DNA from: Euryodendron excelsum
Taxonomy: Eukaryota; Streptophyta; Magnoliopsida; Ericales; Pentaphylacaceae
Direction of reading: 5' to 3'
NCBI GenBank assembly: GCA_033060915.1
Contig: CM065399.1
Location: 14,818,501-14,882,500, forward strand
DNA: 64,000 bases
Positions 44,771 through 58,349 of this stretch are shown piece after piece. Position 1 is the first letter of the stretch; the number at the start of each line of letters is the position of its first letter. The position numbers and the translations under genes are program-made. The notes under the pieces were generated by a model. That model saw only the letters and a list, made by a program, of their open reading frames with translations. It ran no database searches and was not told the origin of the DNA.

Positions 44771-44970
44771 GAAACACCATTTTTGCAGAGCATAACTACA
44801 CAAGCATACACACACCCTAAGGAGAAGAGAAAGACCTCTAAGAACTCTAGAGAGAGAAACAATAACGTAGAGCGAGAGAGGGAGTGGATAGAGAAACAAG
44901 AGAGGGAGAGCGAGAGAGAACCTGTGTTCTGGGAATCGATTATTGAGATCTTGTCCCTCCTACGGACAAG
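44771..44970 (+). other. probable 5'-UTR exon of the Lys-rich protein gene
   Basis: Purine-rich leader ending CTCCTACGGACAAG|GTAAAT, a good plant donor at 44,971. The matching acceptor before the ATG at 46,156 is not certain (one candidate is TTCTTTGTAG at about 45,614), so there may be more than one leader exon. The first intron begins with a long (CT)n tract. Confidence 0.45.
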
Positions 44971-45001
44971 GTAAATTAACCCATTCAATAAATTCATCAT
45001 T

Positions 45002-45006
<5 letters not shown>

Positions 45007-45051
<45 letters not shown>
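45007..45051. repeat. (CT)n microsatellite in the first intron
   Basis: About 45 bases of uninterrupted CT dinucleotide, 36 bp after the donor site. Confidence 0.95.
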
Positions 45052-45052
<1 letters not shown>

Positions 45053-46155
45053 ATAAAATATACATATACACAGAATTCGTTCTTTTCCACTCTTAACGCC
45101 TCCGAATCGAGCTTCAAAGCATTTCGTTTTCCCTTTTGACAAAAGGGATTGTTAGGTGAAAAAGTATTCGATTTTTGACTTTATTCCTTTGAAATTTTTT
45201 AAAACATTTTTGATTTTCAAGGTTTGGAACTAGGGTTTTTTTTTTTGTGTGTGTGTTACTGAAGAGATTGCTGGATTTCTAGGGTTTCACCGGATCAAGA
45301 ATTACTGGTCAGGCCTCAAATTTCGTTATTTTGGAGTAATTAGGGTTACGATCAGGGCACTGATTGTGGATTGAGAAAGTTAACTTGGCGTGTTGAGGGT
45401 TTCATTGGAGTGAACTCTGGGATCGTTGTGGCGAGTAGAATGGGCTCGAGCTTCGATAATCGGCAACGAGGCGGATTGGGTAGATTTGTTGTGTGTTTGG
45501 GCGTTGAGATTGCATGAGAAAGATGGTGCAAGGTGGTTGTTTTGGCATGGAAGAGGATTGCACGTATAGAATTGTCTAGAGACTGACCGGGCTTTGGTGA
45601 ATTCTTCTTTGTAGGTAAAACTGTTCTGGGTTTGTGCCATTTTGGACTGTGTGACCTTCAGTGGGGAATGATTTTGGTATTGGGTTCTGGTCAGAGGGTG
45701 CAGGTGATGGTTCTGTTTTGGCTAGTCAGGCAAGGCAGAAGATCAGATTGCAGCGGACCTTTGTCTTTCCTCAGAAAACCATTTGGGTTAACCTAGTTTG
45801 AGCAGAATCTGTACCCAAAGAGTTTCATTTTATTTTGTAATTTAACATCTGGAGTTTGCATAGTTAGTGTTACTATAGTATTATAGCAGCATAGTAAGCT
45901 TTAACTTTGAAGTGAAATCTGAACAATCTGTCTGATCCCTCATCCCCTCTACATTTGGAGCTATAAGTAACTTGAATTTGGTGAGTTGGAAAATTTAGAG
46001 TATTTTTGGAGCTGGAAATGATCGTGGGGACATGGTGCATGGACAGGAGCATAGTTACTGGTTCGTTCCCTGGTCGGAACAGTGCTGCTGGAAAATAACT
46101 GAAGCGTTTCTGTTTCTGGACGATTACCAATTTTGTTATTCCACAATTCTGCGCA

Positions 46156-49100
46156 ATGTCTCGCTGCTTTCCGTTTCCGCCACCTGGATATGAAAAGAAG
46201 GCCAGAACGGATGATGCTGACTTACTAGAAAAGGTTAATCCATTTATTATTCTTACTAGTTTATCTGCTCACCTACTTTTCCATATCTCCAAGGGATCTT
46301 CTTGGGGGTGTATGCCTGTCACATACGAATGAATCTGTGCTGCACATAGCATTCTAGATGCTAATTTGATCTTCATTTCCAGGGACATTGGAATTCATGT
46401 TTATCCTTTGGCTTTCATGTTTGGACTTGAGTTGAACCCATTATCATAAGACTTTTCTGCATATGGTTAACTGAAAATGGGATGTACTGAATTGCTGGGA
46501 AGTATTTTCCACTTCACTTTGTTGGGAGAGGGTACTTTTGGCATAATTGACCATGTTTTTGTTGTTTTGTTTATTAATTATCTTCTTGGATCTGCTTGGC
46601 CCTTACAACCTAATATGGGATATATTGTACTAATTCAATGTATTCAATTAATGACATTCAGGAAGCTTTACGTCAGAAAAGGATTAGTATTACCATTTTG
46701 GAGGTTCACATTACAAACCGAGAAAGTAGCCCTTATGTGTTACTTGTGGATGGATTGATTATGATTGTTGCTTTTTCTTCCTTTTAACAAATTTTGTTCC
46801 TCATCAGATATTTTATGGGTTTTGGATCATGTAAGTAGTTTCTAGATCATGGATGTTGAATATGAGGACTCTTGGCGATTCATGTTGTTTAAAAACTTGG
46901 GAAGTTAGGATGAATCTATGATTCTATCCTTCTTATAGTGCATCACTATTATTGAGTTTTGTTATAAGCACGTTCTTACAATTTGCCAGTTTTGCTGATA
47001 TTCTGCATCTACTTTCGTATACTTGATGTACTAGAATCTGAGGATTATTAATTTCCACAAACATTCCCTTGTCAACACTGGAATAGCCTTATGTGGTGCT
47101 GCGAAGAGGATTTTGAAAATATATATTTCTTCTGGGATTTTAGAGTATAAGTATTAATGAAAGCATGAAATAATTTGAGAAATTGGATATACAGTCTAAG
47201 TTATAGGAGATATGATATGGTTAAAAGATATGGAATTGATAGGGCACCAAACCAAAAAAGAAATGTCAGGAAAACATTGGGAAGCCCATATATTCTACCT
47301 AAGATATGAACGTCTACTTGTGAGGCGTTCTGCATATAATATGAATTTCTATTCGTGAGAAGTCATGCATATAGTAAATACATGTACAAATATATCTCTC
47401 TATATATGTATATATACACACCTGCGTGCATTTAGCATCCTGGAAGCCTTTGAACTTCCTAAGAGCAAGCACTTTCTCTTTCTTGAGACCATGCTAACTT
47501 CCATGCCAGTTTTTCCATGTGTTTAAAGAAAATCTACTCATGTACGTAGATTATATATTCATATACATATATATTCTTTTGGGGGTGGGGTAGGGGGAGG
47601 TGCATCCCACTGGTCAATGGCTTTGCCACCACTTGTCTGATTTTTCGTTATTTGTAATTGTTTTCAACATATTATTATACCTTATGTACGTGCCCATTGT
47701 ATTGAAGATCAGATAAGGTTACTCATTTGAGAAATTAATCTTCTGTGTTAGTATTTGGCACTTTGGTATTACCATGCATCTAGATGTTCAAAGTCAAATA
47801 GTTGCCTTTGTTCATTTGGTTTTCCCTTGTCATTTTTTTTTTTGGATCTTTACTCTTTTGCCATATCAGCAAAATATTTACTTTCATTTCTACCTAATTA
47901 GGTTGGGAATCAAAAAGAAATTGAGGAAATAAGAATCCAGTCCAAAAATGAAAACTATGTTATAGGGACACAATATTGTATTAATAGAGGTAATCTATAT
48001 TATTATAATAAGGCAACACTGTGTTGTGGTGAATACTCTGAAGCTGTGTCACATTTTTGTATGTAAAAATACCCAAAAAACTATAGCAACTAGTAACTGC
48101 ACATCACTGTAAATTCAAGCAATTAAGGGTAAATACGTCAATCCAAAGTGCATGGTTCACAACCGATAAGAACCCTATATCCAGAACAACTGTTTCTTTT
48201 CCTTTCCTCAAGGCTCTGGATTTCAAAACATTCTTGAGGCATTTGTTCCCCATACCCATTAAAAATTACTTTCCGCTTTCATCTTATCTTATTCTGCCCC
48301 CACTTTCCTATCTTTTCTTATACACGTGTGCACTTGCATTGTGTGGAGGTAGTGAGTAGGCCCAACCACAGAATTTCATGTGTCGGGAAGTTAAAATGTG
48401 AAAGAGTTTTTTCATATATGAAACAAATTTTGGGAAGCTATTGTTGTTTGGAAATATGTATAGTGAGAACATACTAATTGCCTCATTGCCAATGAAACTT
48501 GAGGAGGAAATGTTGACATTAATCAGAAAAGGCTTCTGATATGAAAAAATGCTAGTAATTTGGTCAGTGATGTACGTATTTGGGTATAGTATATCATGCT
48601 CTATATATATTGGTTTAGTTCTCATTGTTCCACTTTCTGTTTTGTTCTTGCTCTGTCCAAGGGCCATGGGATGGATGGCCAAGGAATGAGGTGGAAACAT
48701 GTATAGACTAATTTCATTTTAATGCATGGATTAATGTTCTTGTATAAATGTTTGGTTTGGTTATTTATTTACCCCTTCAGCCTAATATACTGATTTAATT
48801 TGAAATTCAGCTTCTATTATGCTCGATTTTTGGAGCATTGAACATCTACAAAGATGTTTTCTGCTGCTTGTAAGTCCAGACAGCACTTTTTTTCTTTATC
48901 TGGGACCGGTAATTGTCAAAAGTCCACCTATTTAACGCCAGCTGGTGTTAATGTATCCATAAATGAAGTTGTGTGCTCATCCCATTGCTCTCTCTTTGAC
49001 CTTGCTTTGAGTTATCACCTTACGAAATGGATATTCTGTTCCTTAATTTTGACAGACAATTTATATCGTAACCTTTTTGAGGCCTGAAATCTTTGTCAAT

Positions 49101-51843
49101 ATCTTTCAAAGGGACCAAAAGTATTGGTATTATTAAAATGAAGTCACTTTGAAGCTCTTTATTAGTGATGCTTTGGAGCACTCTTTGTACCAATCCATTT
49201 CAATCACATTGTCAATCTTTTTTAAATGCTCAGTTGCAGTAAAGAGCAGTTTTACAAGTTATTGTTAGTCTTGTGTGACAGGGTGATCCTTTGTACTCTG
49301 GAGCTTTTAAAATTGAAATTAGGAATTCCCATGAGCACTTTAATAATATGGTTTATCTGGAGGCCGCCTTGATTTCCATTCATTTGTTTCTCATTCATGA
49401 AAATAACTGTTGACTTTTGTTTCTGATACTTATTAGTGGATGTATGTGCTTCTACTGAATATGTTGAGTATTCCTGCTGCTAATTGAGGTCAATGGATTG
49501 CTGTGGCACCTGAAACTGGTGCTATGTTGATGATTATTGTGCTTTATTTCGGAATGAGTTAAAGTGTCAATCTCCCCCTCCCCGGCGGATAAGTATGGTG
49601 TCAATCTCCTTTTGTTATGATGAATGGAAATTGGAGTTCATGTATCTTTGTTAAATTAGATACCCAGTTTGTATAAACAGAATCTATGTTTTATCTATCT
49701 TTGCCACATAAATGTTGAATCTAGTTCGGTTCCTGGTTGAGTTGAGGCCAATTTAAATTTCTAACCTCAGAATTGGGACTCGATGGTGGATGATCATGTG
49801 AAGCTTAGCTTCTGATCATTTAATATATTTTCCTCAACTTGGTTGGTAATTACTTGTTCTATTGTGTTGAAGTGAGTCGGGGGTGAGTTTTGCAGCCCTT
49901 TGGACTAATAGACCTGTATTCCTTATGAGTCTCTTTACTTTGCTCCTAGATTGTTTTTCCTCTTTGAGTTTTGCTTCTTCTTCTTCTTCATCAAGTTGGT
50001 AAAATTTCTAGACCTTATGAGAAATTTTTGAGTTGGATGCACTTACCGCTTTGTATAATTTTCAGGAGAAGAATGGAGAGAAAAAGCATAAGAAGGAAAG
50101 GAAGGACAAGGAGGAAAGAGAAGGTAAAGAGAAAAGGGAGAAAGATAGAAGCGATGGAAAACATAGAGGCAAGAAAGACAGGAAAGAAAAACACAGGGAG
50201 AAAAAGAAGGATAAGGAGAAGGAAAGGGACAAAGATAAAGATAAAATCAGCACCTCAGAGGAGAAGAGAATTGCTGGTCTATCAGGGAATTACAATGGAG
50301 AGAAGGTCAATCAAAAAGAGAAAGAGCGGAATAAAGACAAAAGCAGTGTCTCAGATGAAAAGAAACAGACCCTGCATTTGCAGGGTCATGGTGGAGAGAA
50401 GCCTATTCGATTTTTGTCTGAGGGGACCGGGGATTCTAAATTTGTGCAGGAGTTGGGCAGGAGGATTAGAGATGAAGAAAAAGGATCTGGGAGTCAGTTG
50501 GTTGAGAGACTTCCAGTCAAGGAATGGAAAAATGATGAGCGGATGGACAGAGTCGTGGTCAAGGATACTGGAGTTCTGGTTGGAGGGAAGGAAAAGAACA
50601 ACAACAAAAGAGTTGATAATAGAAATATCAATGGGCAAGGAACCAGGGATGATGCGATATCTAGTGGTGGTGCAATGGTCCAGAACAATGCCAGAATGCT
50701 CCAACCTAGAGTTGAAGGAATGTCAAGACCAATGGAAAAAAACATTGAGAGAAGGATGGAAGAGAAAGAGAAATCCAAAGAGAGGGAAGGTGATGACAAA
50801 CGAGGAGACAAACGGAAGAACAAGGATGCAGAGAAAAAAAGCCACGGCAAGGATAAAGAAAGGGAAAAAGAGAAGAAAAAGGAGGAGAAAGTGAAGGAGA
50901 AAAGTGAACATAAGAATGAAGAGCAGGAAAAATTCAATGATACCACCAGGAATGCCACCCTTGGTACTCGGAATATTAAAACTTCACATATTGCCAAGGA
51001 TGGTGATAGAAACACTGATGTCAAGGGAAATCTTAAGAAAAGGAAAGACCTCGAGGTGAATGGATTTTTGCATGGTGAGTTTTTCCACATAATGAACTCT
51101 GATGGCTATTTTACTTTTTTTTTAAAACTTCTTGGCACTTTGTTCTGAACCAGTGGTGGTAATAGAGAGACATCCTAGTGCCATATCCAACTGTTTTCAT
51201 AGGACATTTCGATATTCCTCCTGATCTAAGGAAACTATTTTTGTTATGCTTGGTAGCAAATGACTGGCCGCATTACATTCGTGACATTTAATGAACTTTT
51301 CCAAGCTTGTTCAATTGTGATCACCCTTCTTATTATCTGACTAATGTTACTTGCTTGTTGAATTGCTTTACAGACACTGATGTTAGGCCTAATAAAATGC
51401 CTAGGCCCAGCACTCATCCGTCAACAGAGAATGGAAGGAAATTGGAACCTTGCCTAACTTCCATCCTGTTTACTTCTGATAGGCATGAGAAACCCAATAA
51501 TCTTAAGGTGGATAGTAAAGAACACAAGGTAAATGGTGTGATACAAGCTCAGCCATTGTCCGTCTCAAAAAAATCGTCATCTGCAAGTAAACAAGCTCAT
51601 CAACTTGCTCAAGCTTCAATGAAGCCACCCCATCGTGATTCAAAGTATTTGGGCCAGGTACTTTCAGTTCCGAAAATGGAGGAATGGTCTGGATTTGATG
51701 ACCAGGAATGGCTGTTTAGCAGCAAAGGTTGTCTGGCAGAGAAGCCCAGTGTGGGGTCTGCTGAGGTGCCAATGGTATGGGCTGAAGCTCTGCAGATAGA
51801 ATCAGCTGATGTTTGTGCCTTGCCGTATGTTATTCCTTACTGA
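46156..51843 (+). CDS. Lys/Glu-rich plant protein of unknown function ('myb-like protein X' type)
   Basis: Three coding exons: 46,156-46,233, 50,066-51,074 and 51,374-51,843, GT-AG introns, phases consistent, 518 residues. The N-terminus MSRCFPFPPPGYEKKARTDD is a signature I recognise from a conserved, uncharacterised plant family. A long basic/acidic KEK-type region follows (about 27-95), probably helical and nuclear. Residues about 149-175 hold DSKFVQELGRRIRDEEKG, another conserved block. A second KEK region lies at about 250-330. The C-terminus has EEWSGFDDQEWLFSS (about 466-480) and ends WAEALQIESADVCALPYVIPY. No known catalytic or DNA-binding domain is visible; the 'myb-like' label is only a database-style name. 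The first coding intron is 3.8 kb. Start chosen because the signature begins there. No lesion is seen. Function unknown. Confidence 0.88.
46234..50065 (+). other. 3.8 kb intron of the Lys-rich protein gene
   Basis: Between AAG|GTTAAT and TTTTCAG|GAG. The interior shows no exon-like continuation of the family and no transposon with clear ends. Open frames inside (for example minus 48,308-48,700) have no recognisable domain. Confidence 0.6.
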
Positions 51844-52480
51844 TGGGTATTTAACCAGGAATGATTCGATGAGATGAGCTTTTCAGAAGACAAAACTTGA
51901 GGAATATTGGCAGCATCCAGCTCCACAGATGATTTTCTGGTTTTATTGCTGCATTGTTTGGTTATACACTCCTCTGTTGCAGTAAGTATACTGTGACCAA
52001 TACCATGTCTAAAATTTTTTCTAGTGAAATGAAATCCGTCACACATGGTTGCTTGCTCTCCAGTAGGTTGGTGTATCTTTACGGGGGTAGGATTGGAGGG
52101 CGTTTTTTAGCTACTCTGCGTTGAACAACTAATTCATTTGAAATGGAAAATTCCATGAGATTCCAGAAAAGGAGAGCATTGTTAAACAATTGGGGTGAGC
52201 TTGTGCAATTTTATTTTATTTGCTTAAAGCAGAGTTGCTCTTTTTGGTTGAGTGTAAAAGAAAGTAGATGTGGTCTTTGCAGCAACACCACAATTTTGAT
52301 TTGTAACATAGAACTCTTATTTACTAGAAATGTAAGATAGAGGGAAAGAAAAGAGGTAGTTTATTCAATTGATTGACAAAAGATGTAATCGTTGTTTATA
52401 ATCCCATTAAGTTTCCAGTTTTCTGATCTCTTGTTGTGTAGATTCTTGGTTCTTCTGAACGGCTTGTAGGTGCTTTGTCA
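51844..52480 (+). other. probable 3' UTR of the Lys-rich protein gene
   Basis: T-rich sequence after the TGA, of the type seen in plant 3' UTRs. The polyadenylation site was not located. Confidence 0.35.
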
Positions 52481-54439
52481 TTGGTGTTTGGTGATAGTAA
52501 TCACCTAGTCCTAAATTATTTCGGTATGGTTTGTATAGAAATACTATTATCACTTTTCTTTATCATTTTGTTGGTCTGTAAATTAATGGTGGACACTGCT
52601 GGTTACTGCTTGTATAACTTCACATCCTCTCTTTGCACTGTGTGCATGCGCGCGTGTAAAGGAAAAAGGATGGAGGGGTAGATTTTATTTCGTTTTACCA
52701 CTTGCATGTTGGAACTTTGTTTTTTCTTTATTTTATCTCCTATTTGGGATATCTTTGTTTCTGTGTTTGAGCCATTTTGGTATTTGGATTTCAGAACTAA
52801 AAGATGATTATCTGCTTTTTCTTCTGTAATTTCCCGTTTTGTTATTTTGATTTCGTTTTGTATTATCATGCAAAGATTTTAATTGGTGCTTTGTTTCATG
52901 AGAAACTATTTTAGCAGTGGTATTCTTGAATACAACTTCCTTGCAGGAATTTTGTTTTTATCAGCGGATATAGTTTATACGAAGCTATTTTTAGAGTAAT
53001 TTTCTCTATTTGAACTTCGGCAATTATAGCTTTGTGAGAAAGAACAAAAAGCAGGGTTTTTATTCTTTCCCACCTCTTTTGGATGCAAAATGAGGCTTGA
53101 GTAACAGTTATGTTTGTAATTGCTGATATTTATAAGGGCAAAATATGATTATAAGATTTCTCCTAAACTCCATATATAGAGTGTATCTAGTGCAGTTTGG
53201 CTTATGTGAAAACATATGGACCATTGTTGCTTCTCCTTTGTAAAATTTGGTTGTTATAAACAGCGCTTTATATTCCCAGGAGGTTGCTCAACTTGCAAGC
53301 TGGTTAGTTCTCAGTGCATAAAATCCTGAAATTGACCTTTTCTTGGATGAGTTTTTTTTTTTTTGAGTTATGTGATTATGGGTGTTTGGGTAAGCTTGCG
53401 TGCACTTCAACAAATTCCCTTCTCGGTCTGGTCAAAGACAAGCTATCCATGCTCAGATTAAGAGATTTATGAGAGATATATCTCTCGCACATGTATCTCT
53501 CGCATATAGAAAGGGAGGAGATGGCTCACGAGGTCATAATGCAGCTGCATCTAGTGGCTGAATTTCAAAATTCTCTTTGCATGGAGAGCTATCATTAACA
53601 CTTTACTAATGCTAGAACATGTCCAGTTTGTGCGCACCACAACTAATTCCGAACTTTAACCAACAAACCAACCCATTGGGGCTCTAGAGCACACTTGCTG
53701 GTGAAGAGAGGATTCTAACATATATTGTCATTATGGAGCTTTCAATGTGGGTATGCTAACCTCGGAAATTAATGTGCATGATGAGCAAGACTTCTAACAT
53801 TTTCTTATTTTCAGCATAATTTCTAATCTCTGTCCTTCAACTTATGGCCTGTGTTTCATTCAAATGTTAACTGGGGTGTGGGGGCTTCTAATGTTCTTAA
53901 ATCAGAATTTTAAGAATTCTGCATTGGGAGAATTAAAGCCGACATTTGTGAGTTGTAACACCGAGCCAACACTCATAAGTGGACAAGATGGCCATCCGGC
54001 TTACTCACAATGGTCACCTGTAGCTGTTGTATATAAAAAAAAAACTTTGTACTTAAAAAGTTTTTTTTTACCCTATTTTGAGGAATGCAGATAAAATACG
54101 TTGTATTGAACAAGATCCAAGTTAAAAACTCGAAATCTTTTGTAATTAATTAATTAATTTAGAGAAGACTTTGAATTTGAGTGAAAATGCCAAGTTTGGA
54201 TTTCATCGCTTACTATAAATTAAAATGTCATTTTTGGTTAAGACAACTTATGCAGTCCTTGATTATTATCTCTTCCCACCTTAAAATCTAATTTTCTTTT
54301 CTTTTCTTTTTTCCCTTTTTTTGGTGATTAAAAGAAGAACTTCGTTGGTAATAAAAATAAGCAGGTATAGCCCAAAAGAATACGAAGGAAATTGACAAAA
54401 GCTCAAACAACAGCAAAACAATGCATCACAAAATGAAAG
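52481..54439. other. intergenic, no gene seen
   Basis: T-rich, without supported gene. A palindromic ATATATCTCTCGCACATG..TATCTCTCGCATATAG repeat at about 53,475-53,510 is the only local structure noted. Confidence 0.5.
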
Positions 54440-54795
54440 GGAAAATCTGTTTTTTTTTTTTGGCTGCCGATAGAAAAAATAATAGGCATAAGTATTTTAA
54501 TTTTTCATTATTCTCTTCCTTTCCCTCAACAAATCCATGATCCGAACTTATGCTAAGTTAGGATCTTGGATTTGCGAAGGGAAACAAAAATGAAAAGGAA
54601 AAAATAGAAATTTTTTTTTTTGAGTGAAAGAAGTTAAATTTAGTTATTTTTCATTGGGTTAGAAAAATGAAAAGAAAATAAATAAAAAATTCATTTTTTT
54701 TGTTTGGCTACACATTAAAAATAAATATATATAAGTAATTTAATTTTCCATTTAATTTTCTTTTCCTTGACAAATTCAAGGTTCAAAGAGCCCAT
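54440..54795. repeat. A/T-rich fold-back repeat, copy 5 (compound)
   Basis: The pattern 'AATAGGCATAAGTATTTTAATTTTTC..AAATCCATGATCC' and then 'GGATCTTGGATTTGCG..AAATTCAAGGTTC' gives two facing or nested copies of the same kind of element as at 1,455. The ends ATCCATGATCCGAAC and GGATCTTGGATTT are near-complementary. Confidence 0.4.
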
Positions 54796-55659
54796 ATCTG
54801 TTTTCAGTGAAATCAAGAGCAAGGGGGTTAAGAGGAGGTGGATTGATTTATAGGCATGAATGTGATTCTAGAGGCTGTAAGGGAGGACAAGGCCTACAGT
54901 AGCTCCCATTTGTAAGATGGGGAGAGTGAGACATAGTTTTTCCCATATGTTGTCCTCAAAATTGTTACAATTATTACAAAAAAATAATCTAACGCTTATT
55001 ACAATAGTGATATCATGTCATTTTACCGGTACAGTATCTCTTACCAATAAAATCAAGTGTAATATATTTATCCTAATAACGTAAAATAACGCCACTAGTG
55101 GAGACGTTTTCTCCATATAACCCTACAATTGACATAACAATTTTAATGGTGACGAGCATTTTAACACACTCACGTGAACCTATTGCATTGCCTCGTGAGT
55201 CGTGATACAACATTAGCAAAATGTTAATTCTCACGTTGCTTGTGCCACAGCCCTACAAGGCTACAAGTAGGAAGTTGTATAGGCTGCATAATTGTAACTG
55301 TTAAAATAGGGTGCCATGGTATTGTCCATTTTGACTTGCGAAAATACCCCTCCAACATAAAAAATCAATGATCCTGGATGCGTATCACACGGGTGACAAC
55401 TGTCATTCCATTAGAGGTTTACTATACAAAAATAGCATGATGCACTAACCTTTGGTAGGTCTGAGGAGTGTTAGATATACGTAATTTTACTTTTCGTGTG
55501 TAAAAAGATTATTTTCTTACTTGACATGAATGTTGCAAGGAAGCAAGTTTACCATTGTGTCAAGGCTGCCCTCAATTTGTTTTAATTTTATCTTAATTAT
55601 TTTTATTGTCTAGGAAATGACAAGCAGGAACATTATCTAAGTGGCGTGCCCACAAGTAT
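54796..55659. other. intergenic, no gene seen
   Basis: No supported gene or element. Confidence 0.5.
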
Positions 55660-56015
55660 CCTAAAGTAGGTGTTTAGACATAGATTATTTTTCTGATTTA
55701 TGACTTAAGCTTTAACTTGTAGCATAAGTTTGAAATGTTATTTAGCTCATGCTAAAAAAAGCCACTTAAAAAAGCTATTTATCAACCTTCTACTTAAAAA
55801 AGCCACTCATAAGGGATGTTTGAACATAAATTTTTTTTCTTTATCTTATTACTTATTTTTGAAATGTTGTTTAGCTCACACTCAAAAAAGTCACTTAAAA
55901 AAATTGTTTACCAAACCTCTATTTAAAAAAGTCACTTATAGACTTTGCACATTTTTATAAAAATTCATTTAAAAAGTGACTTTTCAAAATAGCTTATAAC
56001 TTTTAAACTGGGGGT
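55660..56015. repeat. internally duplicated AT-rich repeat
   Basis: GAAATGTTATTTAGCTCATG..AAAAAAGCCACTTAAAAAAGC (about 55,732) recurs as GAAATGTTGTTTAGCTCACA..AAAAAAGTCACTTAAAAAAAT (about 55,860), about 128 bp apart. The words (CTTATAA, CACTTAAAAA) are like hAT-type MITEs with GTGTTTAGA ends. The 76-codon frame across it is a repeat translation and not a gene. Confidence 0.5.
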
Positions 56016-57416
56016 TTAACCACCGAACATTGGTTACGACCACCAATATGACAAACCCAATAAGCTTGCTGGCATCTTTGTAAAGATTTGATACTATTGG
56101 GTTAAGTGGACTCTTTAAATGGTTGAGTTGAGTTGGGTTGATTTAATCTTATCCTTGATAATGTGCAGCCTTAGTCCATTAAGAGAACCAGACAACCAGT
56201 TACAGTCTAACTATAGTCGTCAATATTGTTGGTTTTTTCCGTTGGTATCGTACATACAGATATATAGCGTTGTTGAATAAAAAAAAAAAAGGAAAAAGAA
56301 AAGGCTTTTGTTTGATTTAAGTTTTCGTGGCTTTTAAATACATGCTTTAAGATAAAACCCAAGGCGCCTATCAACTCCCTGTCATGGAGCCGAAACTGCT
56401 GTTAGTTATTTTAAACTTTGAAAACTTGAAGATAAGGAATCCCTATAAATAGTGGTAAACTACATCTATTATTTGTACAACATCATACGTGGCAATGTTT
56501 ATCGACATTGCAAGTTTTCGAATTAGTTTTTGCCTTTTCTTTTCGAGAATAGAAAAAAAATTTAAAAAATGAAACCAAACGCGTGTTTAAGATTTTTGAA
56601 TGTTGTGGTTATTAAGTTTTAGAACTGTTTGATCACTGACAGAGTGTGGAGTTAGCCGTTTATAGCGGTAACTAGTCTTTCTCCCTTACTTGGCGAGGGT
56701 TGAAGGCATGGCAATGCTAGGAAAACTTTTTAGGGGCCAATGGGTTGTGCCATGTTTGTTAATGTATAATTCTCTGTAGTGTGTATGAGAGTGGGGGGCA
56801 TTGTTCCACTCATGGAATAAATTCTTTCGTTGGACAATTGGTGTTTGATTAATGCTATACAAATAAAATTTTTATACAAAATTTTCATATAGAATGATTT
56901 GACTATTTTTGAAGATTTCCTTTCATATTATAGTACCTACATGCAGTTTTAACTCACAATTTTAAAAACACCATTGTCATATCAGTTTGAAAGAGTTTTC
57001 TGTATTAAGAATTTGTAAGAATGTAATTTTCCATGTATTGGAACTTTGAATCTAGAAAAATGCTAAATAATCCCGTTCTCACAATATTTACAGACTCTAG
57101 ACACTTGCCAGCAAGTTCCAAGTGCATTTTTTAAAATGAATCTCATTGTCTGATGTATAAGAGTGAGAAAATATGATGAAAAATAACATTATATACAGCA
57201 TACTCAACTAGTTCACACAAAGCCATGTTTCAAATTATAGATAGGTGAAACGCAAAATAACTTTACCACTGCAAGTGATAAAGGTAACTTCAATATTGAA
57301 TTCTTCATTTCCTCCAAGCCTGAAATATAAGTTGTTTTTTTTAATGTAGCATTTGTACAAGCTAATATTATAAACGTACATATATGATGTTACTCTGTTA
57401 CTTGTTCAATGAATTA
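56016..57416. other. intergenic, no gene seen
   Basis: No supported gene or element. There is an A-run at 56,280. Confidence 0.5.
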
Positions 57417-57686
57417 TTCCTTCCGTCTCACATAGTTTTTGTCCACCAGGAAAAATTGAACTTTTTAAGAGCACCTATATTTAGTGCAATTACATTGGAG
57501 CATTAATTTCTAGACGTATTCGTCTATTTCAAACATTAGACGCATTTTACAGTATTAGATGCATTCACACTCAATTAAGAAGATAATAGGGTAAAACATA
57601 TATAAGTTTAAATACCTTTAAAAATGGTCATCATTTTGGAATATCTTAAAGAAAAAAGGTCGACAACGTATGTGGAATGGAAGAAG
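57417..57686. mobile_element. Stowaway MITE
   Basis: A 270 bp element between two TA dinucleotides (57,415-57,416 and 57,687-57,688). The left end TTCCTTCCGTCTCACATAG faces the right end TATGTGGAATGGAAGAAG, the diverged Stowaway inverted repeat (usual CTCCCTCCGT). Non-coding; it would be moved by a Tc1/mariner transposase elsewhere. Confidence 0.75.
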
Positions 57687-58349
57687 TAATTATTAGTTGT
57701 GTTTGAAAAATGAAACTTGAGGACGTTATAGTCTATGATTTAGGACTATAGGTATGCTTTCGATGAGAATAATGTCCAAAGAAAAAAAAAGGAAACCTAA
57801 ATAAACTAAGAGATACTACCATTATTTAGCAAAATAAGGATTTAGTAAAGGATAGATTATTTTTCTTTGATCACTAGTTAGAAGTATGAAAGGGCAAGTC
57901 ATAGCAACTTTTTTTGGATAAGTACAAGTGACTCAAACTGATAACCGAGGGTGTGGATCTTGTTCTGCTGGGCCAACTCCGATCATCTAACAAAGGAGAG
58001 ATTTTAATGCTATAATTTTGAAATATTTAACTTTCCAGATAAATATTTGGTACAAGTAAATGGAATGGTCATTCTCATTTTTATTTTTATTCTCTTATTT
58101 AGTATCACTAATTTAAGCTCTAATGGGAATGGTCATGGAATGAGAACATTAGAACAAAACTCAAGTAATATTTTTGTTGTCAAATTTTTTGAAAAAAATA
58201 AACATGTTTGGTAAGTATTTTTTTTTATTTTTATATATTAATAATTCAATAAAATTTTGAAAAAAATTCTTCTATTTTATTGTATTTATTTATAAAACAA
58301 ATTTTCCTCCCTTGCCACCTACTACCACCACATTACCACAACCACCACA

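Noticed and set aside
49971..50894. A 307-codon plus-strand frame
   Set aside because: Shifted frame of the same Lys-rich exon. The frame continuing the CFPFPPPGYEKK exon is the conserved one.
50351..51090. Long minus-strand frames opposite the Lys-rich gene
   Set aside because: They are mirror frames of AAG/GAG-rich coding sequence, giving Phe/Leu/Ser-rich strings. The plus-strand exon with correct splice sites explains the region.
55730..55960. A 76-codon Lys-rich repeat protein
   Set aside because: The apparent protein repeat comes from the duplicated MITE-like DNA.
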